A stretch of 64,000 nucleotides of DNA from Maratus speciosus (lineage: Eukaryota > Arthropoda > Arachnida > Araneae > Salticidae). A program made the position numbers and the translations under genes. The notes beneath the pieces are model-generated. The model did not search any database. It had not been told where the DNA came from and was given only the letters and a program-made list of their open reading frames with translations. The stretch spans positions 76,838,974-76,902,973 of the forward strand of contig OZ010796.1 in assembly GCA_963932465.1 (NCBI GenBank). Direction: 5' to 3'. Within the stretch, counting starts at the first letter, position 1. Each line of letters begins with the position of its first letter. This document shows, piece by piece, positions 37,867 through 49,698 of the stretch.

Positions 37867-38554
37867 CATAAATCTATTAAACCGAAATAAGCATAAAATA
37901 TGCAGCTTTACATATATGTCGCAGTGTTGGAGAAAGTTCGATAATCTATATGTAGCACGTGATTTTTCTTTCCCGTTTTTATACTCAAAACGGCCATTAA
38001 GAGAGCGAACCGCGGTTAAATTATTTCAATCCCACCCACCACTGTTGCTGTTATCTTATTATTATTATTAGACATTATGCTTTTTGAAATATTCATTATC
38101 TTAAGAAAGAAAGAAACGTTTTACAAAAATTCCTTGTTCTAACAGATTTTATTCTATGTAATAAACCTCAATGTAAGTTGATTAAAACAACAATCTTCGA
38201 GAGTTTCGAGATTTTTTTAATCATCTTCTTCAGGAGAGAAAAACAAGACGCTAAACTGTGGAAATAAAGTGGTACTCGAGCGCTCGTAGCTGGTCATATA
38301 TATTTCTTTTGACAAAGAGGATTCTCAAATTGAAATTATGTTTGAGGAAAAAACATGAAATGGTGAAATATGCATGAAAGTGCATAACTCTACAATTATT
38401 AAAATAATTGAAAATCAGTTATTATTATCCTATTAAAATGCAATTTTTATGGCCTAGTGATATATTTCTTATCTTATTCAAAACTGTTTCTAATCAGATT
38501 TAAAAAAAAATATTTTTCACTATTAATTAAACAAGCATTTTCTTTGTTTTTCTT
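37867..38554. other. No gene seen
   Basis: AT-rich, without coding signal. 38150-38300 is slightly more complex but no family is recognised. Confidence 0.45.
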
Positions 38555-40085
38555 AAGGCTGTTCTTAAGTGATCTGCTCAACAAGCGTAAAACGTTTTAA
38601 CACATTTACAAATTCTTTTTTAACGGAAAGATGTAAAATTGGAAAGTTCGACCATGGAAGCGATTTGGAATGGAACTGTGTTTCAGGGGTGCAGAATATG
38701 TCCGATTCGGCGATCTAGGATCGGGGGAAATTTTAACCACCTGGGGAAATTTTGCAGAAATATATACAATTGATTTCGATTTTAACAACAAATTCCATAA
38801 TTCCCCGAGATAGAAAAATTTCACTACAAATAAAAAGATCCGTATGGTGACCTTCACAAAATCGATCTCAGAATAATAGGTACTGTATATCAGGGGTGAT
38901 TCTACTGCGAATTTTCCGAAAAATTAAGGCATTTGGATCCGAAAATGTAAAAAAAAAATGTTCATCTATCTGAAAACTCGGACATAGAAATACCGCGAAT
39001 TTTGTCCAAGAATTACGGAAAAAAACATGAATTTCGTCACAAGATCGCAAAATAACCGCAAATTTTGTCAAAAGATCGCGAAACAACAGCAAATTTTGAC
39101 AAAAGATCGCGAAACAACAGCAAATTTTAACAAAAGATTGCAAAACAACCGCAATTTCGTCAAAAGATCACGAAACAGCGGCAAATTTTGTCAAATGATC
39201 GCAAAACAACCACGATTTTCGTCAAAACAGGGCAAAATAACAACGTTTTTCGTCAAAGGAACTGGAAAAAACTCCCATATTTCGTCAAATGATCGTGAAA
39301 TGAATGCAAATTTCACCAAAAAATCGCGAAACAACCACGTATTTCGTCAAAAGAGGGCGAAATAAGCGCGAATTTCGTCAAAAGGAAGGCAAAATAACCG
39401 CAAAACTCGTCAAAAGATCGCGAAATAACCGCAAATTTCGTCAAAAGATCGCTACAAAACGCAAATTTAGACAAGATCACGAAATTCGTCAATGGGCCTC
39501 GATAAAAAAACATAGTTAGTGCTGAGAGTGGATCACCCCCTCCCTTTCCCCCACTGCGCTGTAACCTTTCAAAAAATTTGCTGTGAATTTCAGAATTTTT
39601 TTTTCTCTCATAATTAACCCTCGTTATATATACTCGCACATAAGTTGAGAAATATTGGAAAATTTTTCTATACGTACGATAATACAGCATTTACCTATAA
39701 CATACCGTAAAATTTTGGGGAAATTTTCATGTGGATTGGAGGAAATGTTGGGAGTAGAAACATTTTCTGCACCCCTGCTGTGTTTTCCATCTTTTGATCA
39801 GTAAATTACCTATTCAGTTATAATCGATTTTGATCACGTGACAAACATGTTTTTCACCGATTTTTGAGCGATTATGCCTCTTTCGCGCGGAAATTCGGTT
39901 CAAAACGTCCACTTTGACACTATTTTCTGAAAGATCTATTGCGTTTGCAAAAAAAAAAAAAAAAACGGAAAAAACAGCTCGATTACACAGTTTCTGAACA
40001 ACACCTGCTCGTTTCATGCATTTCCGAATAAAAATAAATTAAAACTTTTGTCACAAAGTTATCCTTTTGGATTTGAGAACAGCTT
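38555..40085 (+). mobile_element. Fragment of the TAGAG family, interrupted by a hAT element
   Basis: The flanks (38555-38683 and 39786-40085) together match 15280-15560 and 28830-29100: gctcaacaagcgtaaaacg, gcgatttggaatgg, gatcacgtgacaaacatg, tttcgcgcggaaattcgg. The insert 38684-39777 sits inside the shared text ctgtgttttccat. The sister copy at 15412 has the same text unbroken. Confidence 0.7.
38684..39777 (+). mobile_element. hAT-type non-autonomous element with internal 30-bp minisatellite, copy A
   Basis: The ends CAGGGGTGCAGAAT and (reverse complement) CAGGGGTGCAGAAA are inverted. The 8-bp sequence ctgtgttt is duplicated exactly (38676-38683, 39778-39785). The 1094-bp body has unique shoulders (ttcggcgatctaggatcggg at the left, gtggattggaggaaatgtt at the right). 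These surround about 15 units of a ~30-bp repeat with core aatttcgtcaaaagatcgcg at 39020-39495. Because the unit is a multiple of three, several frames stay open and translate as KFRQKIAKQ-type repeats; I do not regard these as genes. Confidence 0.92.
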
Positions 40086-40185
40086 TAAGAATTCATTTAG
40101 AAAAAATTCATTTCGTATGATACATTTACCAATTGGAAAAAGTATTAGTGTATTAAAGTACACATGGTGTTCCATTACCTTCGGG

Positions 40186-40275
40186 GTCCAGGTACTCAAT
40201 CGGTAAAGCACCTAAATATTATGGGTTCGAATCCCATCTCGGGCACTTTTTCACTCAGGTGGAAAAAATCCAATT
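40186..40275 (+). mobile_element. tRNA-derived SINE relic
   Basis: The T arm atggg/ttcgaat/cccat is perfect and the B box ggttcgaatcc is intact (about 40222-40234). The A box is degraded (ggtactcaatcgg) and the anticodon arm is about 10 nt short, so this cannot fold as a tRNA. The tail gcactttttcactcaggtgg matches the tail following the tRNA-like gene at 892-963, which suggests one SINE family. Confidence 0.55.
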
Positions 40276-40559
40276 CGTGTAAAATATTTTTTTTAATGAT
40301 TTCTTTCAAATTAATTTAGCACAAGAAGATCAAATAGTAATGTTTATTAAACGCCCTACTCCGCCCCGCCCTTCAATTTCTTTTTTTCTTTCTTTCTTTT
40401 TTTTTTGAGGAGGGGGGTGGGGGAATGGCACACACATTAGAAGGATATTTTGGCAATAAAGTCAGCTTTATTAGAATCAAAATCTGTTATTTTGAAATAA
40501 AATAGCGTATTTTATTAAAACTGGCCAGTCTACAAGAAAAGAACCTATTCCCAAGGAAT

Positions 40560-41065
40560 CGTTCCTTTTCAGAGTCTGTACATTTCGGACCGACTCCGAG
40601 GAATCGGTACATTTCGGACTGACTCCGAGGAATCGGTACATTTCGGACCGACTCCGAGGAATCGGTACATTTCGGACCGACTCCGAGGAATCGGTACATT
40701 TCGGACCGACTCCGAGGAATCGGTACATTTCGGACCGACTCCGAGGAATCGGTACATTTCGGACCGACTCCGAGGAATCCGTCCTTTTCGGAGTCGGTAC
40801 ATTTCGGAACGACTCCGAGGAATCTGTCCTTTTCGGAGTCTGTACATTTGGACCGATTCCGAGAAATCGTTCCGCTAAGGACCTATTCCGAAGAGTCGTC
40901 CCTTTTCAGAATCGTTCCAAAAAGGACCGATTCCGAGGAACCGTTCCGAAAAGGGCAGATTCCGAGGAGTCACTCCTTTTCGGAAACGTTCCGAAAAGGA
41001 CCGATTCCTTTTTACAGAATGGAATCGTTCCTTCAGTTTCACTGCCGGAATCGTTCCTTTGGAGT
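40560..41065. repeat. Minisatellite, about 28-30-bp unit with core gactccgaggaatcgg
   Basis: About eight regular units at 40570-40790 contain tacatttcggacc and gactccgaggaatcgg. More variable units follow to about 41065 (gaccgattccgag, aatcgttcc). Each unit includes short complementary pieces (ttccga / tcggaa). Long frames on both strands are a by-product of the unit; they translate as decapeptide repeats. Confidence 0.9.
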
Positions 41066-41321
41066 CGTTCCTCAACAAATGACACATCTCTACTACTTAC
41101 TGAGCCATCCCGGACGAATTTGGAGGACTAATTCATCTAGTTAACCCTAATGTTGCCATACTATGCTTTTCGCCATGAACATTATAGCTTATTTCAGCTT
41201 TTATATTGGGTAGTACAAAGGAACTAAATTTTATGTTTGAGATTAATAATTAACAATATCTAATCAATAGTTAATCTAATGTTAATACTCCACGGGAGTT
41301 GCTGTTATGCTGTGCTTTTTT

Positions 41322-41985
41322 ATCTCACAGGCTATCAAAGCCTGAGAGCTAATGTGCCCACCTGTTCTACATGTATGTACATAACACGGTAACTCTTGAT
41401 AGAAATATCCGATTTGCTTCACATTTTTTTCTAAGTTCATTCTGATAAGGTGCTTCAATGGGGGGCTAATCCCCTCCCCTTAACTTAGATAAATGGATTT
41501 TTTGTGCAGAATTATCAGATTTTCTTCAAATTTTGTTATACCGGTTAATTCTGATAATGGACTTCCCTGATTAGATTTGAAGGTTCATTGTTTGTCTAGG
41601 GGGGGGGGGGGATACCTCCCTTAATTTAGATAAATGGATTTTTCTATCTGATTTGCTTCAAATTTGGTATACAGGTTTATTCTGATAAGGCGTTTCCCTG
41701 AAGAGATTTGGAATTTCATTGGTTAAATATAAAGGGGGGAACGGGGGCTAATACTCCTTTTAATTTAGGTAATTGGGTTTTTCTATCTAATTTGCTTCAA
41801 ATTTGGTATACCGGTTTATTCTGCTAAGGCGCTTCCCTGATTCCCTGATGAGATATAAAAATGTGAAATGGGGGGGGGGATAATCGCCCTTAATTTATTT
41901 TTCGAGGGGCATTATTCTTTGAAATAAGAGTATAATTTACATTTATTGTGAATAGCCTGTGAGCTCAATTCCATCAGTTTAACTG
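41322..41985 (+). mobile_element. Helentron-like (HINE/DINE-1-like) element, short copy
   Basis: It begins ctcacaggctatcaaagcct and has the inverted subterminal partner atagcctgtgag at 41952-41963. A 5-bp-stem hairpin cagtttaactg follows at 41975-41985. The interior has three to four ~130-bp tandem units (ttaatttagataaatggat, ttgcttcaaatttggtatac, G-rich tract). Subterminal inverted repeats, a short 3' hairpin, internal tandem repeats and T-rich insertion sites are the described architecture of Helentron-derived elements (established knowledge). The assignment is inference. No Rep/helicase coding is present. Confidence 0.6.
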
Positions 41986-42507
41986 GGCACTTTTTATTTA
42001 TTCACTCATCACTGTTACTATGTGTTAAATTCGACGAAATGCATTATACTTTGTAATTGCTAGTGTGCAACTCTGTTAACAATTGATTTGATATTTTCTT
42101 AGATGCATTACTTTTTAGTGTTTATATTTTATTGCAAATCATTTTTTTGCTGTTATAAATATTAAGGGGAGACATCAGTGAAATTTTTTGAAAAATATAT
42201 ATTTTTTTTATTGGCTTAAATTCTTTGAGCCTTCCTGAATCCATTGGTATGCCCAGTTTTTTTTTCTGACCATTAGAAATAATTGTAAAAATTCAAGGGA
42301 AGAGAAGACTGGGACGCCACGCCCACTCACATTAATTTTACTCTAGCATTTTATGCTCATTTATTATATTTAACTAAACTTTATCCAAGTATTTATACAT
42401 ACTTTAATTCATGTGTTTGATAAAACACTGCAAGAACTTCACACTAATTAAAAGTGTCTAAATTTTGTAGCTTTTCGAAAAATTGAACTTTTCAGCTAAA
42501 AACCCCA

Positions 42508-42800
42508 TTAACTTCTAAAGTATTTGAGTGATTTCGATGTTAACCTTTTCTCATCCATGGTTACATATTTAAGGCCAGTATTTTGATTTAAATCTAGAAA
42601 GGATGGATTAGATGTTTTAGGTATAACTGCAATTTCCTGACTACTACTTTCATTTTGATCATTTTTGGCATGGACTGGAGTTCTGTTGTTTTTTCCCGTG
42701 CCAAGTGTGTTGTTATGAGTTTCACTGTCTGTTGGCTAGTATTGTTAGCAGGAATTTTGCTAACTGGAGTCGAACTTCCTGTTTGCTCTGAGGGATTCAT
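42508..42800 (-). pseudogene. Decayed coding segment B, unknown protein
   Basis: Starts at an ATG at 42800 reading MNPSEQTGSSTPVSKIP, then NNTSQQTVKLITTHL. A frame shift near 42700-42690 leads into KNDQNESSSQEIAVIPKTS, then LDLNQNTGLKYVTMDEK, and a stop at 42510-42508. The Ser/Thr/Asn/Gln-rich composition on both sides of the shift is much more protein-like than background. I do not recognise the family. It may be part of the element's own gene or a captured exon. Confidence 0.45.
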
Positions 42801-43373
42801 TGTTACTAAATTTTATTATATGTAAATATGAACAATAAAATGCACTTTAACTAAAAATAATACTAAAAAAATTAAAGTCATTAAGATTAACTCGTCACTT
42901 TTTGGCCTGTTTTATTTAAGTGAGTACTTTCCTTTTATACCTGGTTACTTACACAACTATCAGCAATATAAAGAAATAAAATATACTTTCAAAAAATCCT
43001 AACAAATTATTACCCATTGTACTAACAGCCTATCAAATATGACTAAATAAAAATAACATTCTTTGCAAGGCTCAATAATAGTAAAAATGTCAATGATTCT
43101 CACATGAAAATATTAACAATATATCAAAATAAATAATTTAAATAAAATCCGCTTTACGAATTTTTCAAAAAAATAAAAATAATGATGAGGATTAAATACT
43201 ATAAATTTAAATAAAAGTGTCAATAGTAATTTTCACTGTTTTATCTCTTTTCTTCACTAAAAATATTTTTCTTCTTTATTTGAAAGTAACATAAAAGTAC
43301 ATACCTGAATGTCCTTTGAAATAAATATTTTCTTTTTATACACTTACTAAAAATTAATAAAAACAAATTCACA

Positions 43374-43870
43374 CTATTTTTCCACGACACGCCATTTGTA
43401 TGAGAAAACTTCACGGTTAATCCGTTTTTGCACGTAATCCATTAACGTGGTGATTGATGGCACTCTTTTTATCTTTTCACTGTTCATTTCCAACTTTGGA
43501 GTAAAAATGTCATCAACATCTGGATAAGAAGAGTCAGCAAAATCTTCTTAATCAGAGAGTTCATGCTATCAGTCCTTCAGATACAACTTTCCCATTTGCA
43601 TTACCAATTTTTGAAGTCCGAGAAATTGTTGCAGTAGTAGTCATTTCCATAACAGGGCAGCAAGCACTTTCTTCATTGCAGATGACAAAGAAAAATTTTA
43701 GATCCAAGTTGGCAGGCAATATTCAACAGAGGACTGCATCATAATCTGACTTCTCTTTCCCTCTGCATCCCGCTTTTTCTCAGATAGTTTTTACTTTTTC
43801 CAGCAGAGGGCAGAAGTATCAAAGTGGGAGGCTTATTCTTTCATGATTGGTGCATTATCTTTTTTATAAC
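43374..43870 (-). pseudogene. Decayed coding segment A, unknown protein
   Basis: On the minus strand, successive protein-like pieces appear in different frames: KLSEKKRDAEGKRSQIMMQ, FFFVICNEESACCPVMEM followed by TTTATISRTSKIGNANGKVV, then (after a TAA near 43545) EDFADSSYPDVDDIFTPK and VPSITTLMDYVQKRINREV, ending at a TAG at 43376-43374. At least two shifts and one stop. Acidic and basic patches alternate, with no motif I can name. It lies upstream of segment B in transcription order, so the two could be one gene. Confidence 0.45.
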
Positions 43871-44773
43871 TGTTTTTTGTATGGAGACAAAAGTCTGGAC
43901 TTATGATTGCACAACAAGAGCTAATTCTAATTTAAATGTTAAATATTATTTACATGAGATACTCATAGTCTGAAGTGTCAAATCAGACATAAGTTAATTA
44001 TGATTTACTGCTTATCAATTTTCTACTTCGACACTAATTAAACTAACATATTTACTTTTATTTATTGATCTGAAATTAATCCTTTGTTGTTTACATTTTG
44101 ATTCTTAAACAATCTAGCATATCCTGAAAAACTCAGTTTGTTTATGCTATAAATATAATGATACTTTACTTCCTTGTTCATGAAAGAGTTATTACTTTTA
44201 TAAGTATTTTAAGATAGTTTAATATGTTTTATGATGACTGTCTTATGTCAACAAAGGGTAATTTCTTTTCCAACTCTGTTTCATAAATATCAATTAGTAT
44301 CAAAGATTTTTATGATGAAGAAAATATTTTTATTTATTTGCTTTAAGAGTCTAGGAAAAATAAGCTGGGTTTTCTGATTTAACAATTTAATCTCAATTTT
44401 GAATTTAAAAAAAGGATTTATCTTTTAAAAAGGGGTTTATTTTTATTTACTTATTTTTATCCTTTCATGTATATATTTTGTGATAAGGTATAAATATAAG
44501 ATAACAGCATACATATGTGGCAGACATTTAAAAAAAAATTAATAAAATTTCAGAAAAATTGCCATTGTTCTAAAATAAAAAGTTTTAATTGCAGAAAAAA
44601 AAACCGTCTGCCACAAATCTTGAGCATAATCCAGTGAATATGGATTCCAAATTTCATCGAAATCGGTCTGGTAGTTTCCGAGAAAACAGGTCTTAAAACT
44701 CTCATATTTCCCATAGGATTGCACCCAGTCCTGTCTTCCCTTAATAAAGCATGAATTTAAATTAAAAGCTCCT

Positions 44774-44981
44774 TTAACCCCTTCGGGACGAGCGTCTTTT
44801 ACAGAATTTTTAATCTTTAGTCACCGGATTTTTAAAACAGAAATTTTTGCCTAATTGAATCGGGAAAATGCTCGGATTAAGTAAGGCAAAATTTACAATA
44901 CAATTTTTCTGGTGAGAATAATAGCTGGTTCTGAGCAACTTACGCGGCACGAATACCGGTCGCTCGTCCCCAAGCGGCTAA
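44774..44981. mobile_element. piggyBac-type MITE, 208 bp, right TTAA mutated
   Basis: TTAACCCCTTCGGGACGAGCG at the left pairs with (reverse complement) TTAGCCGCTTGGGGACGAGCG at the right; the second TTAA has become TTAG. Non-coding. Confidence 0.75.
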
Positions 44982-45164
44982 GGAGAATTATCAATGTGAG
45001 TACTGAATATTGGAATACTTCCTATCTTGCCGTAGAATATTTAGTTGAGTGTACTTTTTAGTGACCCATCTTTATAAAGATAACTAATTAACATATTTTA
45101 GGTGGTAATTTTTAAAAATTTGCTTGCATATTTAGAAAAACTCGGTGCAGTATTTTTAAACATG

Positions 45165-45250
45165 GTCCCCCAAAGTCCCCTTTTTTAATATAAGTGGTCC
45201 CCTAAAGTCCCCTTTTAAAATAAAAATGGTCCCCTTTCCCCCTTTTAGGA
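45165..45250. repeat. Short tandem ggtcccctaaagtcccc repeat
   Basis: Three imperfect units of about 32 bp: ggtcccccaaagtcccctt, ggtcccctaaagtcccctt and ggtcccctttccccctt. Confidence 0.7.
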
Positions 45251-45487
45251 GACTAAAATGTGTTGGGAGCCCTGAAAATGTTACAATAAAAAATCTGTTA
45301 AAGAATATCTAAAATTTAAGACGACTTTTTTAAGCACTGTGTTAACACTGGACATCCACTTACACCACCATATTTGAATAATTATATTAGGTAATGAGTT
45401 ATCACCTAATAAAATTACTTATATTTTAAACATGGTATTTGTCCACTATCATTTGTGGTTTTTCTTAAAATTAATATTTTTCCGTTA

Positions 45488-46548
45488 CAGTCGTGGAAGA
45501 AAAAAAAGTAAACGCCCCTTTCTAACTCTGCAAAAAATTATTGTAGAAGAAAGTTTCTGCTACCACACGATTGGTAATAACGTCTACTTTTAAATTATGT
45601 ATATAAAATTTTCTTAGGAGGCATCTACATATTAAAACGAGCCAAAACTTTTTTTTTCTTCAATAGCTGTACACAATTCTGACAGCACAAATGAACTCTA
45701 CACCTTTTAATTAGCCTAATAACAAATTTTTATGTAATTCGTACGATAAGTTTCCGAGAAATTGTTTCAAAACAAGCGTATTTTATGGGCTGTATTTAAA
45801 TTGAAATCCTGTATTCGATTGTTGACCGAGAGAGCCCCCTTCTTAATCAAGGCATCTTAAGCACCACTCAAGCAGTCATTGAAGACTGCTAAATTTCAGG
45901 ATAGCATAAGAAATTTCAAAGTATCTAGTCACTTCTATCATAGACGGCCCCTTAAACCATCATTTTGCCGTTTTTAAAGCATAATTTGAAAACTACGTGG
46001 AAGAAAAATATGAAATTTTGGATTTCCATAAAGCAGGACTTAATAAATCTAAATCCATCAGAAAAAAAACGTAGATTGCAATTTATATTTTTTTTTAATA
46101 TTAATTTCATAATTCATATTAATAAAATTATAAAAATTGCAAATTCAAAGTATTTACGTTGGGGTATTTTAGTATTATTGCTACACAGAAAATTACCACA
46201 AGGAGTATAATTTCAGGAGATATTAATGAAAATATGAAAATGTAATTTAACATTAGAAGCACTAAGTTTTGAACGTTTATAATTCAAAACTTATCATTTA
46301 AATGATTTGAAATTCGGTGTCTAGGCATAGTTTGAACCGAAGGTTTGAAATATTTTGTTAAAATTGGGTGTTGCTATTGAAAAAAATGAAGTTTGGGTTC
46401 GTTTTAATTTGTAGATTGCATCCTAAGCAAATTTTATATACGTCATTTAAAAGCAGACTTTATTTCCAATCGTTCAGTACCAGTAACTTTTTTCTACGAT
46501 AATTTGTTGAGGAGTTAATAGGGGGTGTTTCCTTTTTTTTCACGACTG
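45488..46548. mobile_element. Tc1/mariner-type non-autonomous element, 1.06 kb
   Basis: The ends CAGTCGTGGAAGAAAAAAAA and (reverse complement) CAGTCGTGAAAAAAAAGGAA are inverted, each continuing to aaacrccccc. TA flanks are at 45486-45487 and 46549-46550. CAGT(C/T)GTG ends with TA duplications fit Tc1/mariner. No DDE/D transposase frame is present. Confidence 0.85.
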
Positions 46549-46823
46549 TACATAGTTTATTTCTTCATTATACTCAATTGAAAATTCTTTGCAAAAATGT
46601 TAATCTTTTAAGTCCATTTACACATTATTGCATTATTCTTATCATTAGATCCGATTTATGCTATCCGAAATAGTAAACATTCCAATTGATTTGAAAACGT
46701 TTTGCAAGATGATGCACAATAAAATGAAATAAGCTGAAAAATACTTACATGCCAAAGCTTAACTGATTTTATGGTGTGTAAAATCTGTTTAAAATATACT
46801 TTATGTAAGTTTTATTATAAATA

Positions 46824-48570
46824 CAGTATAACTTCTTTAATCCGGAATCGTCGCGATTACGGCGATTCCGGATTATAGAAAATTCTGGATTACAGAAGTT
46901 TTGAAACTAGAATGAATTTAGATAAATAATAATACAATACCTCTCATTAATATGACAATACAAAAATGCAAGGAGCTTTATAATTGAAAACATTGAGAAA
47001 AATCAATTCAAAATGCTCAAAAGAACATATATTTTAAAAATAATAATGTAAATTTTATGCAGTGTCGCCATCTGTTGTATAATACAAAAGACAATAACTA
47101 TACAATTTTTTTATTACGATTTCTGATTTATAAATATTCATTAAATAATACAAATAACAAGAATAACAGAGATATCATAAAAATATTAAAAATTTTCCTA
47201 AGAACAAAAAAAAAATTATAAGGAGAAATTTAAATAAAACTTACAATTAATTTAAAAATTAACCTTATAATTACATTAACATATTTAAAATAGTGATATT
47301 TATTTCTAATGTTATAAGAAATTAAATATATAGTACTTACAAATATCGAAGTAAGCCCTGTCAGGTTCTGAGAAACATCTGCTATTAGAACTGGGGTTCT
47401 ATATTATTTTTGTCTTAATATATTATATATTGTATGGGCTGTGTACTGGAATTTCAAAATAAGTCTTTCCTTATCTAAAACTGGATCTAAGCCGGTGAAA
47501 ATGTATAGATGGTATGAAGGGGAAAAAGATAGTTGGAGAGGGGTGTGCCCAATCTTTTGAGATGTCTGTGGAAGATGGGGAAACAAAAGACATTCCACGA
47601 ACGAAGAAAAGGACTTGGAATGGGAGCCAGGTAGAAAACCCGTGGGGGTCACGTGGAGTAAAGGCAGAGGGTGGTCAGAGAAGCAATCTCTTCTGCTGGG
47701 AGAGTGAGAGTTTTGAGCGTAGCGCGCAAAGTGGACGTGTGTTCCAGGGGAGAGCTCTGAGAGATAGAGCGTAGGGTTCAGTTGGAGCCAAGCGCAAAGT
47801 AGTTACTGTGTATAGCTCTTATAGAGAGAATGCGTTAAGTTGAGAGAGGCTCGGAGAGCTTATGCTTAGAGCCCATATGTTAGGAGATTGAGATTGATCT
47901 CCGGCAAATATTATTTAACGTGTGTAGAGTAAGAGTGATTTAACGTAGTTTAACAGTACACAGCCAGCATTTACTGTATTCTATTTAATGTTGAACCGGA
48001 TCACCTATATCCGAGTTTGTAAGTGTAAATAGTGTTTTATTGTTGTGTAAATAAACTGTTAATTTAGTTAATTGAAAGCGTTGGTTTTCATTTAAACAAT
48101 CCTCTCAGTGCGTGACCGATATCACGTAATCATATCGGTGGTGGCAGCATATAAATAACAAGGATTTTCTTCGAAGTTGTGCGGACTAAGAGCAAACTCC
48201 GACAAATCCCAAATTAAAAACTTAAAAGAAATAATAAAAATAAAATCCGATTTTGCGATGTTTTGACGCCATCTTTGTATCTTTAGAGAGAAAAAAATAG
48301 TATAATTAACATTAATTCAGAATTTTTTACAACTTAATATTAAAAAAAGACATCTGTATTTTAATCACCTATGTAATTCAGAAAGGTCTCACAATTAAAA
48401 AAAAAATCAGTAGTAAACTAGGTAGTTTATTCATTTTTCTTAATCATTTTTTTAAATTCATTCATATATGTGCTATGGCACCATATATGATCTTTAATTG
48501 AAAATAAAAAGGAATAAGCGGGCCACAATGTCCAGATTACAGAAGTTTCCGGATTAGAGATGTTATACTG
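46824..48570. mobile_element. pogo/Tigger-like element, 1.75 kb, with a probable LTR fragment inside
   Basis: The ends CAGTATAACTTCTTTAATCC and (reverse complement) CAGTATAACATCTCTAATCC are inverted, both leading to ggaa. TA flanks are at 46822-46823 and 48571-48572. A subterminal ggattacagaagttt occurs at both ends. The interior is AT-rich except for the GC-richer block at 47.45-48.18 kb, which appears to be a separate insertion. Confidence 0.85.
47440..48180 (+). mobile_element. Possible LTR retrotransposon fragment
   Basis: GC-richer than its surroundings. It carries an AATAAA at 48050-48055, then gcgtgaccgatatcacgtaatc, then ggtggtggcagc at 48137-48148, which resembles the start of a tRNA primer-binding region after an LTR. 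The next bases (ggattttcttcgaagttgtg, ggactaagagcaaactccg) look like a retroelement leader. The 5' boundary and target duplication were not found. The 86-codon frame at 47514-47774 has no recognisable domain. Confidence 0.3.
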
Positions 48571-48572
48571 TA

Positions 48573-49212
48573 TATAGCTGCAATTCATCATAATACACAA
48601 TATTTTAAAAATATATTAGAGGTGGCTGTGAGTATTTTATTAGGAACACATTTTTTTAATTATAATTTTGAAGTAGGTTTCTTAAAATTTTCCTTGCACA
48701 TAGAAATATATCATTTGAGTGGCACAATTAAAATACTAGTTGCTAAAAGCACCTCTGAAATAAAATTAAAAAAAACTATTGTGTATTACAAAGAACTATT
48801 GTGTTATGTCTTACATTGCTAAATATTGATGTTATTCAACATTCTCTTTTCAGATTGGGCTAATAATTGTTAATTTCTTCATTGTGATGAGCAACTTGTC
48901 AATGAATATATTAGTATTCCTGCAAGGCATTGAATTTAATTACAAGACTTCGAAATATCCATGGCTAAGATTTACTGGTGTAACATTATTTTCAACGTAA
49001 CTCTTACACTCCCTACAGCAGTGAAATGGTAAGCTGTTTTTACTAATTTCTAAATTTAAAATTTTACAAAAGTCAGTAACAGTTTTCTGTCCTGGAATGA
49101 AATCCCAAGTGTTTTATATTCAGAAAGATAAAGATGCCTAGTCACCTGTGTCATGAAAAAATTGCTGTTGTGATTAATCACTGCAGACAGAATGAAAATG
49201 AATCTTACAAGG
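48573..49212. other. No gene seen
   Basis: AT-rich. A pyrimidine-rich acattctcttttcag at about 48840-48854 would be a good splice acceptor, followed by about 49 open codons, but no donor or partner exon is identifiable. 49056-49212 is outside the inverted repeat that follows. Confidence 0.35.
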
Positions 49213-49389
49213 GGGCACCACCAAACATGATGCGCACAGATTTTGATGATTTCAAAGTATGTTGTAGTGGTCATACCACTCACTATTTTGATAAAAGGAT
49301 TTCTTCAAATGGGCCTTAGTTTTTGAGAAATTGGGGGTTAAAGTTAAGCGTATATTTCAAATACCCATTAGTATGACTTTCTGTATTTG

Positions 49390-49462
49390 AATTCGTGGCT
49401 CAGTGGTAGCGTGTGAGCTTACGGACTAGAACATTGCAGGTTCGATCCCATCCTGGGGCACT
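49390..49462 (+). other. tRNA-like segment in the left arm (A and B boxes)
   Basis: A box tggctcagtgg at 49396-49406 and B box ggttcgatccc at 49439-49449, about 33 bp apart, a workable RNA polymerase III spacing. Acceptor and T stems do not pair well (T arm gcagg versus ccatc), so it is tRNA-derived rather than a tRNA gene. A run of T follows at 49465-49470, which would terminate polymerase III. Confidence 0.6.
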
Positions 49463-49698
49463 TTTTTCATTTTTATTATTTACTTTTTTACTTATTTATT
49501 ACAGGCTTCAGCTAATGCAACAGCATTCTTTTTGTACTACAATGGAATATAACCGCGTGGTTCAGGTACAAAATTTTCACCATCTTCATGAAATCCCGGA
49601 CATTATAAAAAAATATTTAAAATTCAATTGTTTGATTTCGATTTTTTTTTTAACAATGAAATACTATAACGAATACTTTTTTTGGCTAAAGTATAAAA

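Larger units (their letters stand above)
42162..44744 (-). mobile_element. 2.6-kb TTAA-flanked element containing decayed coding sequence
   Basis: The left end TTAAGGGGAGACATCAG and (reverse complement of the right end) TTAAGGGAAGACAGGACTGG are similar. A second internal copy aagggaagagaagactggg lies at about 42295. TTAA stands at 42162-42165 and 44741-44744. Two stretches of protein-like sequence lie on the minus strand (43374-43870 and 42508-42800). Possible families with TTAA targets are piggyBac, Kolobok or Sola3; the GGGGAGAC end does not let me decide. Confidence 0.6.

Noticed and set aside
38950..39500. Possible CRISPR-like array of regularly spaced short repeats
   Set aside because: The units are contiguous with no unique spacers, sit inside a hAT-ended element, and the DNA is clearly eukaryotic.
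41140..41321. Possible TTAA MITE starting ttaaccctaatgttgcc
   Set aside because: No inverted right end with TTAA could be paired with it.
47514..47774. 86-codon frame in the GC-richer block inside the pogo-like element
   Set aside because: No domain or codon signal beyond composition. The block looks like LTR or leader sequence.
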